Assembly (NCBI RefSeq): GCF_001424145.1
Contig: NZ_LMQM01000010.1
Coordinates: 196,833 to 260,832, forward strand
Length of the DNA stretch: 64,000 nt
Source of the DNA: Chryseobacterium sp. Leaf404
Lineage (GTDB): Bacteria; Bacteroidota; Bacteroidia; Flavobacteriales; Weeksellaceae
Reading direction: 5' to 3'
Under the pieces are notes generated by a model, which saw nothing but the letters and a program-made list of their open reading frames with translations, searched no databases and was not told the origin of the DNA. Shown here in pieces: positions 16,644-25,505 of the stretch; position 1 is the stretch's first letter, and every line of letters begins with the position of its first letter. Both the position numbers and the translations under genes were made by a program.

Positions 16644-17783
16644 TTATTTTGTAATATCTCTTCCAATCACCAGTCTTTGGATTTCAGAAGTTCCTTCGCC
16701 AATAGTACACAATTTAGAATCTCTGTAAAATTTCTCAGCAGGGAAATCTTTAGTATAACCGTAACCACCGAAAATCTGTACGGCGTTGTTTGAAATTCTT
16801 ACACAAGCCTCAGAAGCATACAGTTTTGCCATTGCACCTTCCTTAGTCATTTTCTGCTTGGCATTTTTCAATGTAGAAGCTCTCTGGATCAAAAGTTCTG
16901 CAGCATCAATTTCTGTAGCCATATCTGCCAGCATAAAGTTGATTGCCTGAAAATCTGAAATTGATTTACCAAACTGTTTTCTTTCTTTAGCATATTTCAA
17001 AGCGGCTTTGTAAGCACCTCTTGCAGTTCCTAAACTTAAAGCAGCGATTGAAATTCTACCACCATCCAAAATTTTCATGGCCTGTTTGAAACCTTCGCCC
17101 ACTTCACCTAAACGGTTGGCATCTGAAACACGAACGTTATCGAAAATAAGCTCAGCTGTTTCTGAAGCTCTCATTCCAAGCTTGTTTTCTTTTTTACCTG
17201 AAGTAAAACCAGCCATTCCTTTTTCTAAAACGAATGCAGTAGAGTTATTTTTAGCTCCGATTTCTCCTGTTCTTGTCATTACAACAGCAATGTCACCTGA
17301 AATTGCGTGTGTGATAAAGTTTTTTGCTCCGTTGATCACCCACTCGTGGCCATCTTTCACAGCAGTTGTAGACATACCTCCGGAATCTGAACCAGTGTTA
17401 TGCTCAGTCAATCCCCAAGCTCCGATTACTTTACCTGAAGCCAGCTGAGGCAACCATCTTTGTCTTTGTTCTTCATTTCCAAATTCATAGATGTGGTTTG
17501 TGCAAAGCGAGTTGTGAGCAGCCACAGAAAGACCGATCGAAGGGTCAACCTGAGAAATTTCGTCAAGGATGGTTACATATTCGTGATATCCAAGACCGGA
17601 ACCGCCATACTTTTCAGGAATTACAATTCCCATAAAACCCATTTCGCCCAACTGGTGAAATAATTCTTTTGGGAAAGTCTGGCTTTCGTCCCATTCCATA
17701 ATATTAGGTCTGATGTTTTTCTCAGCAAAGTCTTTCGCCGTTTCGGCTATCATTTTAATGTTATCCATTGTCTCTGTATTCAT
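16644..17783 (-). CDS. Acyl-CoA dehydrogenase (short/medium chain type)
   Basis: FAD-dependent oxidation of acyl-CoA to trans-2-enoyl-CoA. The 379-aa chain shows the family signatures GAWGLTEHNTGSD and AQIF-type QIFGGYGYTKDFP, and the active-site glutamate in IGEGTSEIQRLVIG. It resembles butyryl-CoA dehydrogenase-like enzymes, but chain-length preference cannot be set from sequence alone. It is a single gene with its own -7 box and terminator; no electron-transfer flavoprotein genes lie nearby. Confidence 0.93.
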   Translation of the reverse strand: MNTETMDNIKMIAETAKDFAEKNIRPNIMEWDESQTFPKELFHQLGEMGFMGIVIPEKYGGSGLGYHEYVTILDEISQVDPSIGLSVAAHNSLCTNHIYEFGNEEQRQRWLPQLASGKVIGAWGLTEHNTGSDSGGMSTTAVKDGHEWVINGAKNFITHAISGDIAVVMTRTGEIGAKNNSTAFVLEKGMAGFTSGKKENKLGMRASETAELIFDNVRVSDANRLGEVGEGFKQAMKILDGGRISIAALSLGTARGAYKAALKYAKERKQFGKSISDFQAINFMLADMATEIDAAELLIQRASTLKNAKQKMTKEGAMAKLYASEACVRISNNAVQIFGGYGYTKDFPAEKFYRDSKLCTIGEGTSEIQRLVIGRDITK

Positions 17784-17812
17784 ATCTCAAGAAGTTTGTG
17801 CCCAAAGATAAT

Positions 17813-17820
17813 TAATTTGA
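17813..17820 (-). promoter_or_regulatory. Probable -7 element of the acyl-CoA dehydrogenase gene
   Basis: Minus-strand TATCTTTG matches TAnnTTTG, 30 bases before the ATG. A -33 TTG at standard distance is not apparent. Confidence 0.5.
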
Positions 17821-17970
17821 CGTAATAGCAAAATATTTTAATTGCAGATACTGTTTGAATTTTAAATATTTTATAATCAGTGATTTAATGTTTGAATTAA
17901 TAGTTTTTTAATATTTAACATCATCTACAGAATGTAATAAAATCTTATCTTAGCAACCCAATTTAAAGAT

Positions 17971-19833
17971 ATGAAGAAATTTTTATTTTCTGCTGTGTTT
18001 TTATCGGCTGTTTTATCTGCTCAGGCTCCGGCAAATTACTATGACGGAACTGCGGGGCTCACGGGCTATGCTTTGAAAACAAAACTTCACGACATTATTG
18101 CGGCTAAAAATATCAACTGGAATTACAGTGATTTGCCCAACTATTATAATCAGACGGATTTGGATAAATATTACGACTACGGCCAGGGCAATACAACAAT
18201 TTTACTGGATATCTATTCGGAAATTCCTTCCGGATCAGATTCTTATGAATATACTTCTGCAAATCTTACCAGTACATCCGGTGCGGAAGGTTTAGGCTAT
18301 AACAGAGAACATGCAGTTCCACAAAGTACATTCAACAGTAATTATCCGATGTATTCTGATCTGCATTTTGTAATTCCTACGGATGCAAGAATTAATCAGT
18401 TAAGAAATAATTATCCTTATGGAATAGGAAATTCTACTAATCATTATAATTTTTCAAATACTTCGAGAATGTCTAACAGTGCAATCCCGAATTATGCTTA
18501 CACCAACCGTGTTTACGAACCCATCGCTGAATTCAGAGGGGATATCGCAAGAATGCTTTTATATTTTGCTGTAAGATATGAGGATAAGTTGCCCTCATTC
18601 AATACTTCAACAAATATAAATCCTGCAATGGACAGATCTGCATTCGACGGAACTGCCGAGCGTGCATTCGAGCCGGGCTATATCGCCATGTTGCTGCAGT
18701 GGCATCAGCAGGATCCTGTTTCTCAAAGGGAAATTGACAGAAATAATGCAGTTTTTGCTATTCAGAATAACAGAAATCCTTTTGTTGATAACCCGCAGTG
18801 GATTAATGCAATTTGGTTACAGACGCCGGATAATATTGCGCCCCAGACTCCAGTAAATTTGACATCTGCACAAAGCGGTGCTAATTTCACTTCTTTATCG
18901 TGGTCGCCAAGTGCGAGTACAGATGTTATTGGCTACAATATTTTTCAAAACGGAACATATCTTACGACAACGAAGTCAAATTCAATTATTATAGATCATC
19001 TTACTGCTTCAACAACTTATAATTTTACTGTTAAAGCTTATGATGCAGGATATCTGTTTTCTTCTGACAGCAATTCTGTTTCAGTTTCTACTGTAGCAAC
19101 AGACTCAAATTCAAAAGATCTTTATATCACAAAATATATTGAAGGAACAGGTGATAATAAAGCAATCGAAATTGTAAATAAAACCGGTCATGAAGTTGAT
19201 TTGAATAATTACAGCATCCGCGTGCAATATTATAACAGCACAGTACCTGTTTACTATTACGGAAACAGTTACGAACTGGAAGGGAAAATTCCGAATAACG
19301 CAAGCTATGTAATTTTAAATCCAAAAGCTTCACTTTCATGCTATACCAATGCCAATGCAGATTTCCTTACCGCGGGAGATGCTATGACTTTTTCCGGAAC
19401 TCAATATGTGGAATTAAATTATAAATCAACAACTGTAGATGCCGTTGGAAGCAGATTTGTGAGCAATTCTCTTGGCGATGTTTCTTTGTACAGAAAAAAT
19501 ACGGTTACACAACCGAATACAATTTTCACAATTGGTGAATGGGATTCTTATGGTGTGAATTACTGTCAGAATTTAGGTTCTCTGTCGGTTTCTGCTGTGA
19601 TTGCAGAAAATGAAAGATTTAAAATCTATCCAAATCCGGTTTCAGAGAGCATTTCTGTCACAGGAAATATTGAAAACACAAGAATTGCAAAGATTTTGGA
19701 TTACTCAGGAAAAGTGATTTACACAGAAAACAATCCGTTTAAAAATAAAAAGAAGATCAATGTGCAGAATCTTCCTTCAGGAAATTACATTCTTGTTTTG
19801 GACGGAAGCTCCACTGTGTTTATCAAGAAATAA
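17971..19833 (+). CDS. T9SS-secreted endonuclease I with FN3 and lamin-tail-like domains
   Basis: A 620-aa secreted nuclease. Order: signal peptide (1 to about 18, FSAVFLSAVLSAQA); EndA/endonuclease I domain (about 25-270) with the catalytic signature YNREHAVPQSTF and YSDLHFVIPTDARINQLRN; an FN3 domain (about 290-372); a lamin-tail-like beta domain (about 378-520, starting DLYITKYIEGTGDNKAIEIV); and a T9SS type A sorting domain (about 550-620, FKIYPNPVSESISV to VFIKK). It probably degrades extracellular DNA or RNA for nutrients. It is a single gene, converging with the small minus-strand gene whose stop lies one base away. Confidence 0.92.
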   Translation: MKKFLFSAVFLSAVLSAQAPANYYDGTAGLTGYALKTKLHDIIAAKNINWNYSDLPNYYNQTDLDKYYDYGQGNTTILLDIYSEIPSGSDSYEYTSANLTSTSGAEGLGYNREHAVPQSTFNSNYPMYSDLHFVIPTDARINQLRNNYPYGIGNSTNHYNFSNTSRMSNSAIPNYAYTNRVYEPIAEFRGDIARMLLYFAVRYEDKLPSFNTSTNINPAMDRSAFDGTAERAFEPGYIAMLLQWHQQDPVSQREIDRNNAVFAIQNNRNPFVDNPQWINAIWLQTPDNIAPQTPVNLTSAQSGANFTSLSWSPSASTDVIGYNIFQNGTYLTTTKSNSIIIDHLTASTTYNFTVKAYDAGYLFSSDSNSVSVSTVATDSNSKDLYITKYIEGTGDNKAIEIVNKTGHEVDLNNYSIRVQYYNSTVPVYYYGNSYELEGKIPNNASYVILNPKASLSCYTNANADFLTAGDAMTFSGTQYVELNYKSTTVDAVGSRFVSNSLGDVSLYRKNTVTQPNTIFTIGEWDSYGVNYCQNLGSLSVSAVIAENERFKIYPNPVSESISVTGNIENTRIAKILDYSGKVIYTENNPFKNKKKINVQNLPSGNYILVLDGSSTVFIKK

Positions 19834-20031
19834 TCAGTTAAATATTCCCGCAAAATAATTGTTAATCACCGTCCAGAAATTTTTACCCAGAAAATAAATC
19901 AGGGTAGAGGTGATGATTCCTTTCACGGTGAAGAAAATGATGCCGCCAACGCCGAATTTCTTCACCATTTGTTTCCACCGGGTTTTTTTCTTTTCTTCAG
20001 CTCCCTCCGCATTTACCTTATTATTTTCCAT
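19834..20031 (-). CDS. Small single-span membrane protein
   Basis: A 65-aa protein with a charged N terminus (EEKKKTRWKQMVKKFG) and a hydrophobic segment from about residue 28 to 60 (IIFFTVKGIITSTLIYFLG). I do not recognise a named family. Its reality is supported by a well-formed upstream promoter (TTG-19 bases-TATATTTG, minus strand, 20057-20086) and a good ATG. The stop codon abuts the stop of the converging endonuclease gene, leaving no intergenic space. Confidence 0.72.
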   Translation of the reverse strand: MENNKVNAEGAEEKKKTRWKQMVKKFGVGGIIFFTVKGIITSTLIYFLGKNFWTVINNYFAGIFN

Positions 20032-20056
20032 CTCTGAATTTCAAATGATTACAGAG

Positions 20057-20086
20057 CAAATATACGCATGTTTATAATCATTCCAA
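20057..20086 (-). promoter_or_regulatory. Promoter of the small membrane protein gene
   Basis: Minus-strand TTG (20086-20084), 19 bases, TATATTTG (20064-20057): a full match to the Bacteroidota -33/-7 pattern, with the ATG 25 bases downstream. Confidence 0.7.
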
Positions 20087-20167
20087 ATAATTTTGATTTT
20101 AAATTTTATAAATTTTTCTGATATGGGATATTTTTTTATCTTTAGAAAAACGAAAAGTAAAATTTTT

Positions 20168-21718
20168 ATGTCAAAAAAAGTCAAAGATTTCGGAATTGAA
20201 AAGTCATTAAAAAATTTAGGAATCAAAGATGAAAACAAAGGAACTTCTACCGGAGGGAAATTTTTTGCATCAGGAAAAACAATAGAAAGTTATTCTCCGG
20301 CAGACGGAAGATTAATAGGAAAAGTAAAATTATCGGGCGAAAAAGATTACGACAAAGTAATGGAATCTGCCCAAAAAGCCTTTCTGGAATTCAGAACAAT
20401 GCCCGCACCCAAAAGAGGCGAAATCGTACGCCAGCTCGGGCAGAAATTAAGAGATTATAAAGATGACCTCGGCAAACTTGTTTCCTACGAAATGGGAAAA
20501 TCTCTGCAGGAAGGTCTTGGTGAAGTTCAGGAAATGATTGATATCTGCGACTTTGCAGTAGGTTTATCAAGACAGCTTCACGGCTACACCATGCATTCTG
20601 AAAGACCCGGTCACAGAATGTACGAGCAATATCATCCGCTTGGTATCGTAAGCATTATAACAGCATTCAACTTTCCGGTAGCAGTTTGGGCGTGGAACAC
20701 AGCTTTGGCTTGGATCTGCGGTAACGTTACCATCTGGAAACCATCAGAAAAAACACCACTTTGTGCAATTGCCTGTCAAAATATTATGAATGAAGTTTTA
20801 AAGGAAAACAATCTTTCCGAAGGAATTTCAAGCGTAATGGTTGGTGATCATGAGATTGGACAAAAACTAGTGGATGACAAGCGTATTGCTTTGGTTTCAT
20901 TTACCGGTTCTACAAGAGTCGGAAGAATGGTTTCTTCTAAAGTGGCTGAAAGATTCGGGAAATCAATCCTTGAATTGGGTGGAAATAATGCGATCATCAT
21001 TTCTAAAGATGCAGATTTGGATATGTCAATCATCGGAGCTGTTTTCGGAGCAGTGGGAACTGCAGGACAGAGATGTACTTCAACAAGAAGACTGATTATT
21101 CACGAATCTGTTTATGATGAAGTGAAAAACCGTCTGGCAAAAGCTTACGGACAGTTAAAAATCGGAAATCCTTTAGACGAAAATATGCACGTTGGTCCGC
21201 TGATCGACGTTGAAGCAGTAAATCAATATGAAAGAGCAATTGAAAAATGTAAATCTGAAGGCGGAAAATTTGTCATTGAAGGTGGAGTTCTGGAAGGAAA
21301 AGATTACGAATCAGGTTGCTATGTGAAACCGTGCATCGCAGAAGTTGAAAATTCTTTCAACATCGTTCAGCACGAGACTTTTGCACCGATTTTATATTTA
21401 ATTAAATATTCAACTTTGGAAGAAGCGATTGGGATTCAGAATGATGTTCCTCAGGGATTGTCTTCGGCAATTATGACAACAAATTTGAGAGAAGCAGAAT
21501 TATTCCTTTCCCATGCAGGTTCAGACTGTGGAATTGCCAACGTGAATATCGGAACTTCAGGTGCCGAAATCGGTGGAGCTTTCGGTGGTGAAAAAGAAAC
21601 CGGCGGAGGTAGAGAATCCGGCTCTGATGTCTGGAAATACTACATGAGAAGACAAACCAACACAATCAATTACACAGCAAGTCTTCCATTGGCTCAGGGA
21701 ATTAAATTTGATTTATAA
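20168..21718 (+). CDS. amaB: Aldehyde dehydrogenase, ALDH7-type (2-aminoadipate semialdehyde / piperideine-6-carboxylate dehydrogenase)
   Basis: NAD(P)-dependent oxidation of the lysine-derived semialdehyde to 2-aminoadipate. The 516-aa chain has ITAFNFPVAVWAWNTALAW, ELGGNNAIIISKDAD with the general-base glutamate, and GTAGQRCTSTRRLIIHE with the nucleophile cysteine. The Arg/Thr-rich sequence after the cysteine is the ALDH7/antiquitin pattern. ATG at 20168 (MSKKVKDFGIEKSL) is preferred over an in-frame upstream start at 20093 that adds unrelated residues. The next gene, 61 bases on, encodes lysine 6-transaminase, which produces its substrate; this makes the assignment much stronger. Confidence 0.9.
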   Translation: MSKKVKDFGIEKSLKNLGIKDENKGTSTGGKFFASGKTIESYSPADGRLIGKVKLSGEKDYDKVMESAQKAFLEFRTMPAPKRGEIVRQLGQKLRDYKDDLGKLVSYEMGKSLQEGLGEVQEMIDICDFAVGLSRQLHGYTMHSERPGHRMYEQYHPLGIVSIITAFNFPVAVWAWNTALAWICGNVTIWKPSEKTPLCAIACQNIMNEVLKENNLSEGISSVMVGDHEIGQKLVDDKRIALVSFTGSTRVGRMVSSKVAERFGKSILELGGNNAIIISKDADLDMSIIGAVFGAVGTAGQRCTSTRRLIIHESVYDEVKNRLAKAYGQLKIGNPLDENMHVGPLIDVEAVNQYERAIEKCKSEGGKFVIEGGVLEGKDYESGCYVKPCIAEVENSFNIVQHETFAPILYLIKYSTLEEAIGIQNDVPQGLSSAIMTTNLREAELFLSHAGSDCGIANVNIGTSGAEIGGAFGGEKETGGGRESGSDVWKYYMRRQTNTINYTASLPLAQGIKFDL

Positions 21719-21737
21719 ATAATTTTAAAGCTGGGTT

Positions 21738-21779
21738 TTGTAATCATTACTCATTGCTCATTACCAATTAATCATTAAT
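21738..21779 (+). repeat. Short ATTACTCATTGCTCATTA-type repeat in the ALDH-lat gap
   Basis: The gap between the dehydrogenase and lysine transaminase genes holds the words ATCATTACTCATTGCTCATT and AATTAATCATTAAT. The same vocabulary recurs in the menB-menA gap (43085-43152), so this is probably a dispersed low-complexity intergenic repeat. No gene or hairpin is evident. Confidence 0.45.
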
Positions 21780-23105
21780 ATGGACAATACAATTGAAATT
21801 CAAACAAATATAATAAAAGAAACTGTAGGCAAACACGTTTTGGCAGATGGCTTCGACTTTGTAATGGATATTGAAAACTCTCACGGATCATGGATTCATG
21901 ATTCTGTTTCAGGGAAAAATTTTCTTGATATGTTTTCAATGTTCGGCTCGGCTTCCATCGGTTACAACCATCCTTATTTAGTGGAAAAATCTGAATGGCT
22001 GGGAAAAATGGCGGTCAACAAGCCTACCTTGGCAGATGTTTATTCTAAAGAATATGCTCAGTTTCTTGAAACTTTCGAAAGAGTAGTGATGCCTAAAGAA
22101 CTTCAGTACGCATTCTTTATTGAAGGCGGAGCTATGGGCGTTGAAAATGCTATGAAAGCGTGCTTCGACTGGAAAACGAGAAAAAATTTCGAAAAAGGTT
22201 TAGATATTGAAGCAGGAATCTGCATCCATTTCAGACAGGCATTCCACGGAAGAAGTGGCTACACTTTAAGTTTGACCAACACTTCGGATCCTAGAAAATA
22301 TCAGTATTTCCCAATGTTTGAATGGCCAAGAATTTTAAATCCGAAACTACATTTTCCAATCACCGAAGAAAATTTAGAGGAAACCATTAAAAATGAAAAT
22401 CTCGCTTTAATTCAGATTACAGAAGCCATTATTTCAAATCCGGATAAAGTGGCGTGTATTATTATTGAACCGATTCAGGCTGAAGGTGGCGACAATCATT
22501 TCAGAGATGAGTTCTTTGTAGGTTTAAGAAAAATCTGTGATGAGCATGAAGTTCTTTTAATATTTGACGAAGTTCAGACAGGCATCGGCATCACCGGTAA
22601 AATGTGGGCTTTTGAACATTTAAGTGTAAGACCGGACATCATTTCATTCGGTAAAAAAACGCAGGTTTGCGGTGTTTTGGCCAACAAAGAAAAGTTTGAT
22701 GAAGTTCCAAATAATGTTTTCAGAGAAAGCTCAAGAATCAATTCTACTTTCGGTGGAAATTTAATTGATATGCTCCGTTTCCAGTTGGTTATGGAAGTAA
22801 TTGAAAAAGAAAATCTTTTGGAAAATGCCAAAAACGTTGGCGAATATCTTTTGGAAGGTTTACAGAAATTAGCGCAGAAATATCCTGAAAAATTATCGAA
22901 TGCCAGAGGAAAAGGTTTGATGTGTGCGGTAGATTTGCCATCTGGCATGCACAGAGATAAAATCAGAAATGTGCTGTATGATGATGGTTTAATTATACTT
23001 TCGTGTGGTGACCAGTCCATCCGTTTCAGACCTCATTTGAATGTAACTAAAGAAGAAATTCAGATTGCATTAGATAAAATCGATCATAATATTAATAAAA
23101 TTTAA
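21780..23105 (+). CDS. lat: L-lysine 6-transaminase
   Basis: Transfers the epsilon-amino group of lysine to 2-oxoglutarate, yielding 2-aminoadipate 6-semialdehyde (piperideine-6-carboxylate). A 441-aa class III aminotransferase: FSMFGSASIGYNHPYL, the PLP-site EGGAMGVENAMKAC, LLIFDEVQTGIGITGKMWA, and the Schiff-base lysine in DIISFGKKTQVCGV, a pattern typical of lysine 6-transaminases. Together with the upstream aldehyde dehydrogenase it gives a two-gene route from lysine to 2-aminoadipate. I see no beta-lactam genes nearby, so catabolism rather than antibiotic synthesis is inferred. Confidence 0.9.
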   Translation: MDNTIEIQTNIIKETVGKHVLADGFDFVMDIENSHGSWIHDSVSGKNFLDMFSMFGSASIGYNHPYLVEKSEWLGKMAVNKPTLADVYSKEYAQFLETFERVVMPKELQYAFFIEGGAMGVENAMKACFDWKTRKNFEKGLDIEAGICIHFRQAFHGRSGYTLSLTNTSDPRKYQYFPMFEWPRILNPKLHFPITEENLEETIKNENLALIQITEAIISNPDKVACIIIEPIQAEGGDNHFRDEFFVGLRKICDEHEVLLIFDEVQTGIGITGKMWAFEHLSVRPDIISFGKKTQVCGVLANKEKFDEVPNNVFRESSRINSTFGGNLIDMLRFQLVMEVIEKENLLENAKNVGEYLLEGLQKLAQKYPEKLSNARGKGLMCAVDLPSGMHRDKIRNVLYDDGLIILSCGDQSIRFRPHLNVTKEEIQIALDKIDHNINKI

Positions 23106-23166
23106 AATGCAAGGATTTGCATTTTTGTAATTTTTTCCCTAATTTTAGATATTCAAAGTCAAAAAT

Positions 23167-23397
23167 ATGGAAAGAACAACAAGAGTATCAGTATTTGAAA
23201 GCGATAAACCGGCAGAAATTCAGTTAATTAAATCTAAACTTGATGAAGCTGAAATCACCAGTGACACGGAGAATAATTACCTTACTTTTACCACCACGCC
23301 CACGGCAACGACGCTGAAAGTAATGGTAGATCTCCAGGATGAGAAAAAAGCTTTTGAAGTGATTGATGCGTACATGCAGCAAAGTCAAAATCAATAA
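23167..23397 (+). CDS. DUF2007-like small protein
   Basis: A 76-aa cytoplasmic protein resembling the DUF2007 'putative signal transducing protein' family: an N-terminal beta strand and helix (VSVFESDKPAEIQLIKSKLD) followed by LKVMVDLQDEKKAFEVIDAY. The molecular function of the family is not established. It follows the lysine transaminase gene after 61 bases and is followed by a terminator. Confidence 0.75.
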   Translation: MERTTRVSVFESDKPAEIQLIKSKLDEAEITSDTENNYLTFTTTPTATTLKVMVDLQDEKKAFEVIDAYMQQSQNQ

Positions 23398-23431
23398 AAC
23401 AATTTCATAATTTTAAATTTTACTACTTCGG

Positions 23432-23469
23432 AACCGAAAATTAATTCATATTAGTTTTCGGTTTTTTAT
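23432..23469 (+). terminator. Intrinsic terminator
   Basis: A 9-bp stem AACCGAAAA (23432-23440) / TTTTCGGTT (23455-23463), a 14-base loop and a T run. It ends the lysine-catabolism/DUF2007 unit. Confidence 0.8.
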
Positions 23470-23516
23470 GGGTTAACGTCACATTAATCAAAAATTAAAA
23501 TAACCACATCACGAAA

Positions 23517-24032
23517 ATGGAACCTAAAATCGAAATGAGAGAAGCCCTGATTTCTGAAGCTGGGCAAATCTGGGAAATCATTCAGCAAGCCATTGAAAGG
23601 CGGAAACAGGAGGGGAGCAACCAATGGCAAAACGGTTATCCGAACAGAGATACTATAGAATCTGACATCAAAAAACACTTCGGATATGTATTGACCGTGA
23701 ATGACGAAATTGCCGTCTACACTGCGTTGATTATGAATGATGAACCTGCCTATTCCTCTATAGAAGGTGCCTGGCTGAGCGACGGAGAATTTGTTGTCAT
23801 CCACCGTGTTGCTGTAGAAGAAAAATTTGCAGGAAAAGGAATGGTGAAAATTCTTTTCGATAAAATTGAAGATTACACACGTTCACAGAATATTCAAAGC
23901 ATTAAAGTGGATACCAATTTTGATAATCTTGCCATGCTTAAAATACTGGAATCCAAAGGATATTCTTATTGCGGAGAGGTGCTTCTTGCTGGCGGAATGA
24001 GAAAAGCTTTTGAGAAATTACTTATCATATAA
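23517..24032 (+). CDS. GNAT family N-acetyltransferase
   Basis: A 171-aa acetyl-CoA-dependent transferase of unknown substrate. The GNAT core shows VVIHRVAVEEKFAGKGMVKIL (split here as HRVAVEEKFAGKG plus MVKIL), the acetyl-CoA-binding R/K-x-x-G-K/A loop, and the C-terminal IKVDTNFDNLAMLKILESKG. The C-terminal codons for AGGMRKAFEK are duplicated 1.36 kb downstream at 25351-25376, on the other side of the aspartyl-protease gene. This suggests that a second copy once lay there or that DNA was inserted. Confidence 0.88.
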   Translation: MEPKIEMREALISEAGQIWEIIQQAIERRKQEGSNQWQNGYPNRDTIESDIKKHFGYVLTVNDEIAVYTALIMNDEPAYSSIEGAWLSDGEFVVIHRVAVEEKFAGKGMVKILFDKIEDYTRSQNIQSIKVDTNFDNLAMLKILESKGYSYCGEVLLAGGMRKAFEKLLII

Positions 24033-24091
24033 ATTTTTTTCAAAGGTTTGAAAATTTTATATTTTTGTTGGTAAATATTCCAAATATACAA

Positions 24092-25276
24092 ATGATCAAA
24101 TTATTCATTCTAACATTTTTTTCTTCATTGTTGTTATCTTGTTCAAAGAACATTTATACACAAAAAGAAAAACATATCAAATTTAAAAATACTGGAAGGC
24201 ATATTAGCATAAGTCTGAAAGTTAATCAATATCAAAAGGGAAATTTTTATTTTGATACAGCTTCTGGTTGGTTTATTATTGACAGTACTTTTTATAAAAA
24301 AAAGGGAATGTCATTTAAGCACTTTTCTGAATCTGAAAATGTTGGAACTGGAAATAATCCCGCCAAAATGATCAGAATTTTAGACACTGTTAAGCTTTCG
24401 TCTTACAACAATATATTTTTTTCGAAATATAATATGATCCATAATTTGAAAAAATCTGCTGGCAATAATATAGATGGAATAGTAGGTTTTGTGAATTTCG
24501 AAAATACACCGTTTGAACTTAATTATGTAACTAAGAAAATTATTTTAAATCCTAAAATAAATGATAGTTATCAAGAGATTACAATTAAATTTGATGGTTA
24601 TTATATGTATCTTCCAATGGAACTAATTCTGAATAATGGAACAATTATAAAAGGAGATTTTTTAATTGATACAGGTTCTTACAAAACAATTTTAACGAGC
24701 GAGTTTTCAGAAAATACAGACTTCATCAATATTAAAAAAGTAAATTATATAAATAATGGTGGAGTTAGTGGAAAACATTTGGGGTATTCACTGTTTACTG
24801 CTGCAGTAAAAACCGATAAATTCGAATTAGTAAATCACCAAATAGACGTCAGCAAGGATAGTTTAGGTGCACTTTCAAGAAATAAAAAATACATTGGTGT
24901 AATTGGCAACGATTTGTTGAAAAATTTTGATATAATTTTCCATCCATCTCAATCTAAGATTTGGGTTAAGCCTAATAAAAATTTTAACAGATTACCGGCT
25001 GATTTATACAAATCTTTTATTTTAATTGAAACAACTAACACAAGAAATGCTTGGCTTGTGGGAAGTATATATGAAGACAGTGATGTTTACAAAAAAGGAT
25101 TAAGACATAAAGACGAAATAACAGAAATCAATGACACGTCAGTTTCTAGGTTAGAATTAGAAAATTTTAACCAAAAGCTCAAACCTAATCAAAAATTAAA
25201 ATTAAAAATTAAAAGAGGTAACGAATATTTTGAAATCAACACCTGTTTGGACGTGTTTTTAAAAAGAAATGATTAA
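24092..25276 (+). CDS. Aspartyl protease-like lipoprotein with C-terminal PDZ domain
   Basis: A 394-aa predicted lipoprotein (lipobox FFSSLLLSCSKN, Cys about 17). Two retropepsin-like half-sites are visible, FYFDTASGW (about residue 52) and DFLIDTGSYKTIL (about 190), followed by a PDZ-like domain (about 300-385, GSIYEDSDVYKKGLRHKDEI). This architecture is common in Bacteroidota and probably processes periplasmic or surface peptides. ATG at 24092 is chosen because the upstream TTG at 24065 falls in a -7 box (TATTTTTG, 24060-24067). The gene is unusually AT-rich and Asn/Lys-rich relative to its neighbours, and is flanked by the duplicated GNAT tail. Confidence 0.82.
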   Translation: MIKLFILTFFSSLLLSCSKNIYTQKEKHIKFKNTGRHISISLKVNQYQKGNFYFDTASGWFIIDSTFYKKKGMSFKHFSESENVGTGNNPAKMIRILDTVKLSSYNNIFFSKYNMIHNLKKSAGNNIDGIVGFVNFENTPFELNYVTKKIILNPKINDSYQEITIKFDGYYMYLPMELILNNGTIIKGDFLIDTGSYKTILTSEFSENTDFINIKKVNYINNGGVSGKHLGYSLFTAAVKTDKFELVNHQIDVSKDSLGALSRNKKYIGVIGNDLLKNFDIIFHPSQSKIWVKPNKNFNRLPADLYKSFILIETTNTRNAWLVGSIYEDSDVYKKGLRHKDEITEINDTSVSRLELENFNQKLKPNQKLKLKIKRGNEYFEINTCLDVFLKRND

Positions 25277-25320
25277 TAAGATGACTTTAGTTTGACAAAT
25301 TGAGTTACAGTCTATGGATT

Positions 25321-25389
25321 TATATCTGCTTTAGGGTAGTTTTTATTGCCGGCGGAATGAGAAAAGCTTTTGAGAAGATTATATTTTAA
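25321..25389 (+). pseudogene. Remnant of a GNAT gene 3' end
   Basis: The frame ending at the TAA of 25387 reads ...VVFIAGGMRKAFEKIIF, matching the end of the intact GNAT at 23517 (VLLAGGMRKAFEKLLII). A block of 26 bases, GGCGGAATGAGAAAAGCTTT plus TGAGAA, is identical in both. Upstream of about 25321 the similarity is lost and there is no start. It is therefore a truncated second copy, or the far side of a duplication created when the intervening lipoprotein gene arrived. Confidence 0.75.
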
Positions 25390-25457
25390 GGCAAAAGTTA
25401 AATTCTGCTCTTATTGATTCTTTCTTAAACAATTGATTAAAAAAGTCTATCATCTTT

Positions 25458-25490
25458 GTTCGGTTTGTTCCGAACCAATATCTATTTTTG
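25458..25490 (+). promoter_or_regulatory. Operator-like inverted repeat and -7 box before the efflux operon
   Basis: A perfect inverted repeat GTTCGG-TTTGTT-CCGAAC (25458-25475) lies just upstream of TATTTTTG (25483-25490), an exact TAnnTTTG. The same stretch also reads as a direct repeat TTTGTTCGG/TTTGTTCCG. Its position before an operon whose first gene encodes a MarR/GbsR-type regulator suggests autoregulation (inference). Confidence 0.6.
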
Positions 25491-25505
25491 TCGAAAATTA
25501 GTAAT

